Shown one piece after another: positions 60,739 through 64,000 of a stretch of DNA of 64,000 nucleotides. This stretch comes from Gonapodya sp. JEL0774 (lineage: Eukaryota; Monoblepharomycota; Monoblepharidomycetes; Monoblepharidales; Gonapodyaceae): positions 62,001-126,000 of the forward strand of contig JADIIX010000033.1 of NCBI GenBank assembly GCA_027604505.1, in the 5' to 3' direction. Below the pieces are notes generated by a model that worked only from the letters and a program-made list of their open reading frames with translations, searched no databases and was not told where the DNA came from. How positions within the stretch are numbered: position 1 is the stretch's first letter; each line of letters opens with the position of its first letter. Made by a program: the position numbers and the translations under genes.

Positions 60739-61391
60739 TCAACTAAGCTCATTTACGGCTCCACGGGTCGCTTCTCTGAGCGCGCAATCAATTATTCGCA
60801 TATGCAGTGCGTGGACTAACCACTGTCGAACCATGGGGTTCCACCACCTTTCATCCCGTTCCAACATAAGATTCGCGCTGCCCATATAGGGCCAATACCC
60901 ACCCATGTCGAGTGTTTGATGCCCATAATGCCCGGGTACTGGCTCATTTCCAGGAAATGATTTGGTTTTAGCTGGGAGCAATGTCGTGGTTGACAGTAAG
61001 TGGGTGAGAAACACGGGGCAACAACCAGCACATGAGCCAACACATAATCCTTGGGAGTAACTATGCGCGAATACTTACCTGGCCAGTAATATCCACCGTG
61101 CGTTCGGGGGAATGCTGGTGTTGATGAGCTTATCAGAGCAACAGATAGTCATTGTAAACGTTTAGTCAAGCATCCTGTCCCAATCAAGCACCCAAAAAAC
61201 CGCCCGGTGTTTTCGACGCACTGGAAAAGCCTCGCGTGCGGTCGTGTCGCAGAAGGTGCAGAACATTTTGCAGATGCGATGGTGGACTTGATCGCAGACT
61301 TTCCCCCGTTAGAAGATGGCAACGATGGGAGTGGTTGAATAGCGCTGGCGGTACGGGCGATAGACGCAGACGAAGCAATCGCTCGACGCAT
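60739..61391 (-). CDS. small hypothetical, possibly mitochondrial, protein
   Basis: Not recognised. ATG at 61391 opens a frame rich in Arg, Ala and Ser (MRRAIASSASIARTASAIQ), a convincing mitochondrial presequence. Downstream on the same strand are an exon ending ILLA or YYWP at a strong AG|GTAAGT donor (about 61080) and an exon with HYGHQTLDMGGYWPYMG, MLERDERWWNPMVRQWL and HALHMRIIDCALREA ending at 60739. The phases do not settle into one model by eye, so these could be one gene or two. Small size and presequence suggest a mitochondrial membrane-complex accessory protein, which is a guess. Confidence 0.35.
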
Positions 61392-62823
61392 TGAAACTGT
61401 CGGTTGCTCACAGCCTGGGTGAATTGGTGATGTCCCACTGCGGCCCAAGCACCGTGCACATCCGGCCTCAAAAAGGTGCATTTTCTTCCTTCTTCAATTA
61501 TTCGCAATCCAGCTTTTCTGCAATCCTGTCCTCTCCAGTGGGCCGCGATTTCCTCACATTGCTGGAAAGAACAGTGCGGCCGCTAAAGAAGGCGTCTACG
61601 TCTCTTTCCCCGTGGGACTGATGCCGGTTAAAGTTGCCAACAATTTCGATTCACGGACACTACAGGAAGGTGAGTCGACAAGATGATGGCACAATCACCG
61701 GGCTGGTCTCGTCAAGGATTACATTAGTCAACATTGACCGCCGAGCCTTGAGCTGAGAGGCATCGTCAAACGAGCTTTTTAAAACTGAGCATTTGACCAT
61801 CGCCCATGGATTCAATCCACCTGCGAATCGGACGGAGCCATATATGCTAAGAGAAAGCTGACCTTTTTGTGGGGGTTTTCTAGTACACTCCAGTCAGGCT
61901 TCTCCACCGGAATGTGTGGATACATTTGAGGTTCTCGTTGAAATAGAACACAACGAATTCGTTGTCCTTGACCACAAAATCAACTAGACGAAGCGATAGA
62001 ACTCCGAAATGTTTGTGAATCGTTATTTGAATTTGTTGCGAATTACTTACATCTCATGAACGTCCCCGCAGAAAAAGAACTTTCTCTATGCTGCTGTTGG
62101 AGCACTCGATCGCGCTCCAGTCACAATCTCTCCGTATAATGAAAATTGAGACAGTCACGCCTATTCTCACCAAGGTGTGTATCTCGAAGCTTTCCTGGCC
62201 ATTCGCCTGTGTTCCATTGCGACTGCGGCTATGATTAGACTGTATCATGCACCACTCTCAGACTCACCGCTTTGACGGAGTCGATGATGATCATGATCAC
62301 CTTATTAGCTCTATATGATGCCACATGTCGGAATGGCCCGTCGGATGGGATTTGCGACTTCACTTGTTTGTCATTGGTATTGACCAGTTTCTCTCTATCC
62401 TCGCTGCACAGGCCCATTTTCGTTCAGGTTTGGTATATTTATGATAGTTTTGCGTTGTTTATTCGCAGCCGATGAATAGATGAGAGTTGCTGTTTCTTCA
62501 AATGGCATCAAGTCACGTTCTGCAAATCCATAAACGCAAAATTCTATTCTTCACGTCCAGAATAGCGGAAAACAAGGAACGAGAAGGTGGGAAGCTAGCA
62601 TTTGTAACAGTCAAGGGCAGGTTTCGAAATGTGGGCGAAAAGAGAAGAGTGCACTTGCCCACTGAATGACAAGAATCCCTCCTGGATTCTTCCCCACATC
62701 TGCTGTCGCGCAATCTCTCTTCTGCACCGCGAATTCTCCTCGAGTTTCCATCCCCTCTGTACCCCTCTCGGGCTTCTTTCTCTTCCGAAACCTCTCCACA
62801 CCCCGCGAACGCTCCAAAAGCAA
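61392..62823. other. 1.4-kb region without a recognisable gene
   Basis: AT-rich in parts. Frames at 61391-61621 and 62272-62475 (plus) lack any protein-like features. A pyrimidine-rich stretch at about 62690-62815 lies just upstream of the next start codon and is a plausible core promoter. Confidence 0.45.
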
Positions 62824-64000
62824 AATGCCCCCCAAAACCGCCGTTGCCGACAAACTGCTCCTCGGGCGACCCTCAAATAACCTCAAGATGGGTATTGTGG
62901 GTCTCCCCAACGTGGGCAAGAGCTCCACCTTCAACGTTCTCACGAGCTCTCAAGCATCCGCGGAGAACTTCCCATTCTGTGAGCACCAATGCAAATCTTT
63001 TGACGGCGGTCGATGATCCCACGGGACGATTCATTGCGATGAGACCTTGGGTTTCGTCTGGATTGGAGTTGGTCTCACCTTCATGGTTTCTCTTGGGTTG
63101 TGACACCCCAATCCAGGCACCATCGATCCTCAGGAAGCACGGTGCCCTGTTCCTGACGCTCGTTTCGACTGGCTGTGTGATCACTACAAGCCATCGAGCA
63201 AGGTTCCGGCTTTTTTGACGGTCTTGTAAGTTGAGTGACAGATGGTGGCACATGGAGCAGAGGTGGTGGAACAAGATTGAGGTCGGATATGATGTGGAGT
63301 GTTTTCACGCAATGCGCTCAGTACTAAGCTGCGATCATTGATGGGAATGGCTAATGGGAGTCCGCGCATCACCAGTTGTGTAACTTCTGTGCACCACCGT
63401 TTCCACACATTGTACCACACACACTTCCCTGCAGTGACATTGCCGGTCTCGTGAAGGGCGCCTCGAAAGGTGAAGGTCTCGGGAACGCCTTCTTGTCTCA
63501 CGTCCGCGCTGTCGATGGCATCTTCCACGTCGTGCGGTGTTTCGACGACGAGGAGATCGTGCATGTGGACGGGGAGGTGAACCCGGTTCGTGACTTGGAG
63601 ACCATCTCGGAGGAGTTGAGGATCAAGGACGAGGAGGGGTTGGCGAAGAAGGTAGAAGAGCTTGCGGCGATCGTCAAGCGGCTTGGGAACGGTGGTTCTG
63701 CGGCGGACAAGGCCAAAAAGGAGGAATTTGAGATTTTGAAGAAGGTCCACGCTTGGGTTGCAGAGGAGAAGAAGGAAGTCCGAAAGGGAACGTGGTCCAA
63801 CAAGGAAGTGGAAGTCATCAACACTCTGTTCCTCTTGACCGCCAAACCTGTCGTGTACCTTGCCAACCTCTCTGAAAAGGACTTTTGCCGAAAAAAGAAC
63901 AAGTGGCTCGCAAAAATTAAACAGTGGATCGACACCACCAACCCTGGAGATCTTTTGATCCCTTACTCCGTGAAAGTGGAAACACGTTTGTCCGAGCTCA
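62824..64000 (+). CDS. OLA1: Obg-like ATPase 1 (YchF/OLA1), 3' end beyond window
   Basis: Cytosolic P-loop ATPase linked to translation and stress. Exons 62824-62978, 63117-63226 and 63435 to the window edge; truncated there. G1 is [10 protein letters not shown]3 [18 protein letters not shown]4 reads NLSEKD instead of NKxD, the substitution that gives this family preference for ATP over GTP. A coiled-coil helical insert with many Lys/Glu ([15 protein letters not shown]) sits between G3 and G4, as expected. The TGS domain lies outside the window. The start ATG sits after a pyrimidine-rich leader and gives the usual N-terminus ([17 protein letters not shown]). Confidence 0.95.

Overview
The window is nuclear DNA of an early-diverging fungus. 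Genes are dense on both strands and split by many short introns, mostly 55-75 nt, with GTRNGT donors and YAG or AAG acceptors. A chytrid-like (zoosporic) fungus is the best guess from the mix: a type-I microbial rhodopsin, fungal TOK-type K+ channels, a fungal biotin ligase with an N-terminal amidotransferase-like domain, GPI-anchored FAS1 and DM13/DOMON/cupredoxin proteins, Elongin C and N-myristoyltransferase. That placement is inference. I saw no bacterial operon, CRISPR array, transposase, rRNA or convincing tRNA. Almost all gene models were assembled by joining exons by eye. For most of them the exon lengths sum to a multiple of three and family motifs read across the junctions.

Layout. 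0-3 kb: a doubtful Cys-rich gene and a membrane-anchored J-domain protein. 3.4-14 kb, metabolism and transport: a peroxisomal (SKL) FMN 2-hydroxyacid oxidase, a gamma-glutamylcyclotransferase-like protein, a BioY-type biotin transporter, a four-EF-hand mitochondrial carrier and an amidase. 14-26.6 kb: three members of an unrecognised RS-rich, winged-helix-like family (14.2 kb +, 23-24.2 kb - and apparently decaying, 24.5-26.6 kb - and full length). Interleaved with them are a DM13-DOMON-cupredoxin GPI protein, a small hypothetical gene, an N4BP2-like P-loop kinase and the rhodopsin. 26.8-31.1 kb: two splicing-related genes in tandem, CLF1/CRNKL1 and WDR83/MORG1. 31.2-38.5 kb: two tandem TOK-type two-pore K+ channels. 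38.6-45.6 kb: biotin protein ligase, Elongin C and N-myristoyltransferase with a His-rich N-terminus. 45.7-53.3 kb: a peroxisomal enoyl-CoA hydratase/isomerase (SKL), a two-FAS1 GPI protein, a second FMN oxidase paralogue ending in GKL, and a universal stress protein. 54-64 kb: eIF2B gamma, a small hypothetical gene, a C2H2 zinc-finger factor, mitochondrial ribosomal protein S10, another small hypothetical gene, and OLA1 running off the window end.

Functional links. Biotin uptake (BioY) and biotin attachment (BPL1) lie 30 kb apart. A 2-hydroxyacid oxidase and an enoyl-CoA hydratase/isomerase both carry PTS1 signals, so part of the window serves peroxisomal metabolism. CLF1 and WDR83 are both spliceosome-associated and lie 94 bp apart. 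Three duplications are visible: the RS/winged-helix family, the TOK channels and the FMN oxidases.
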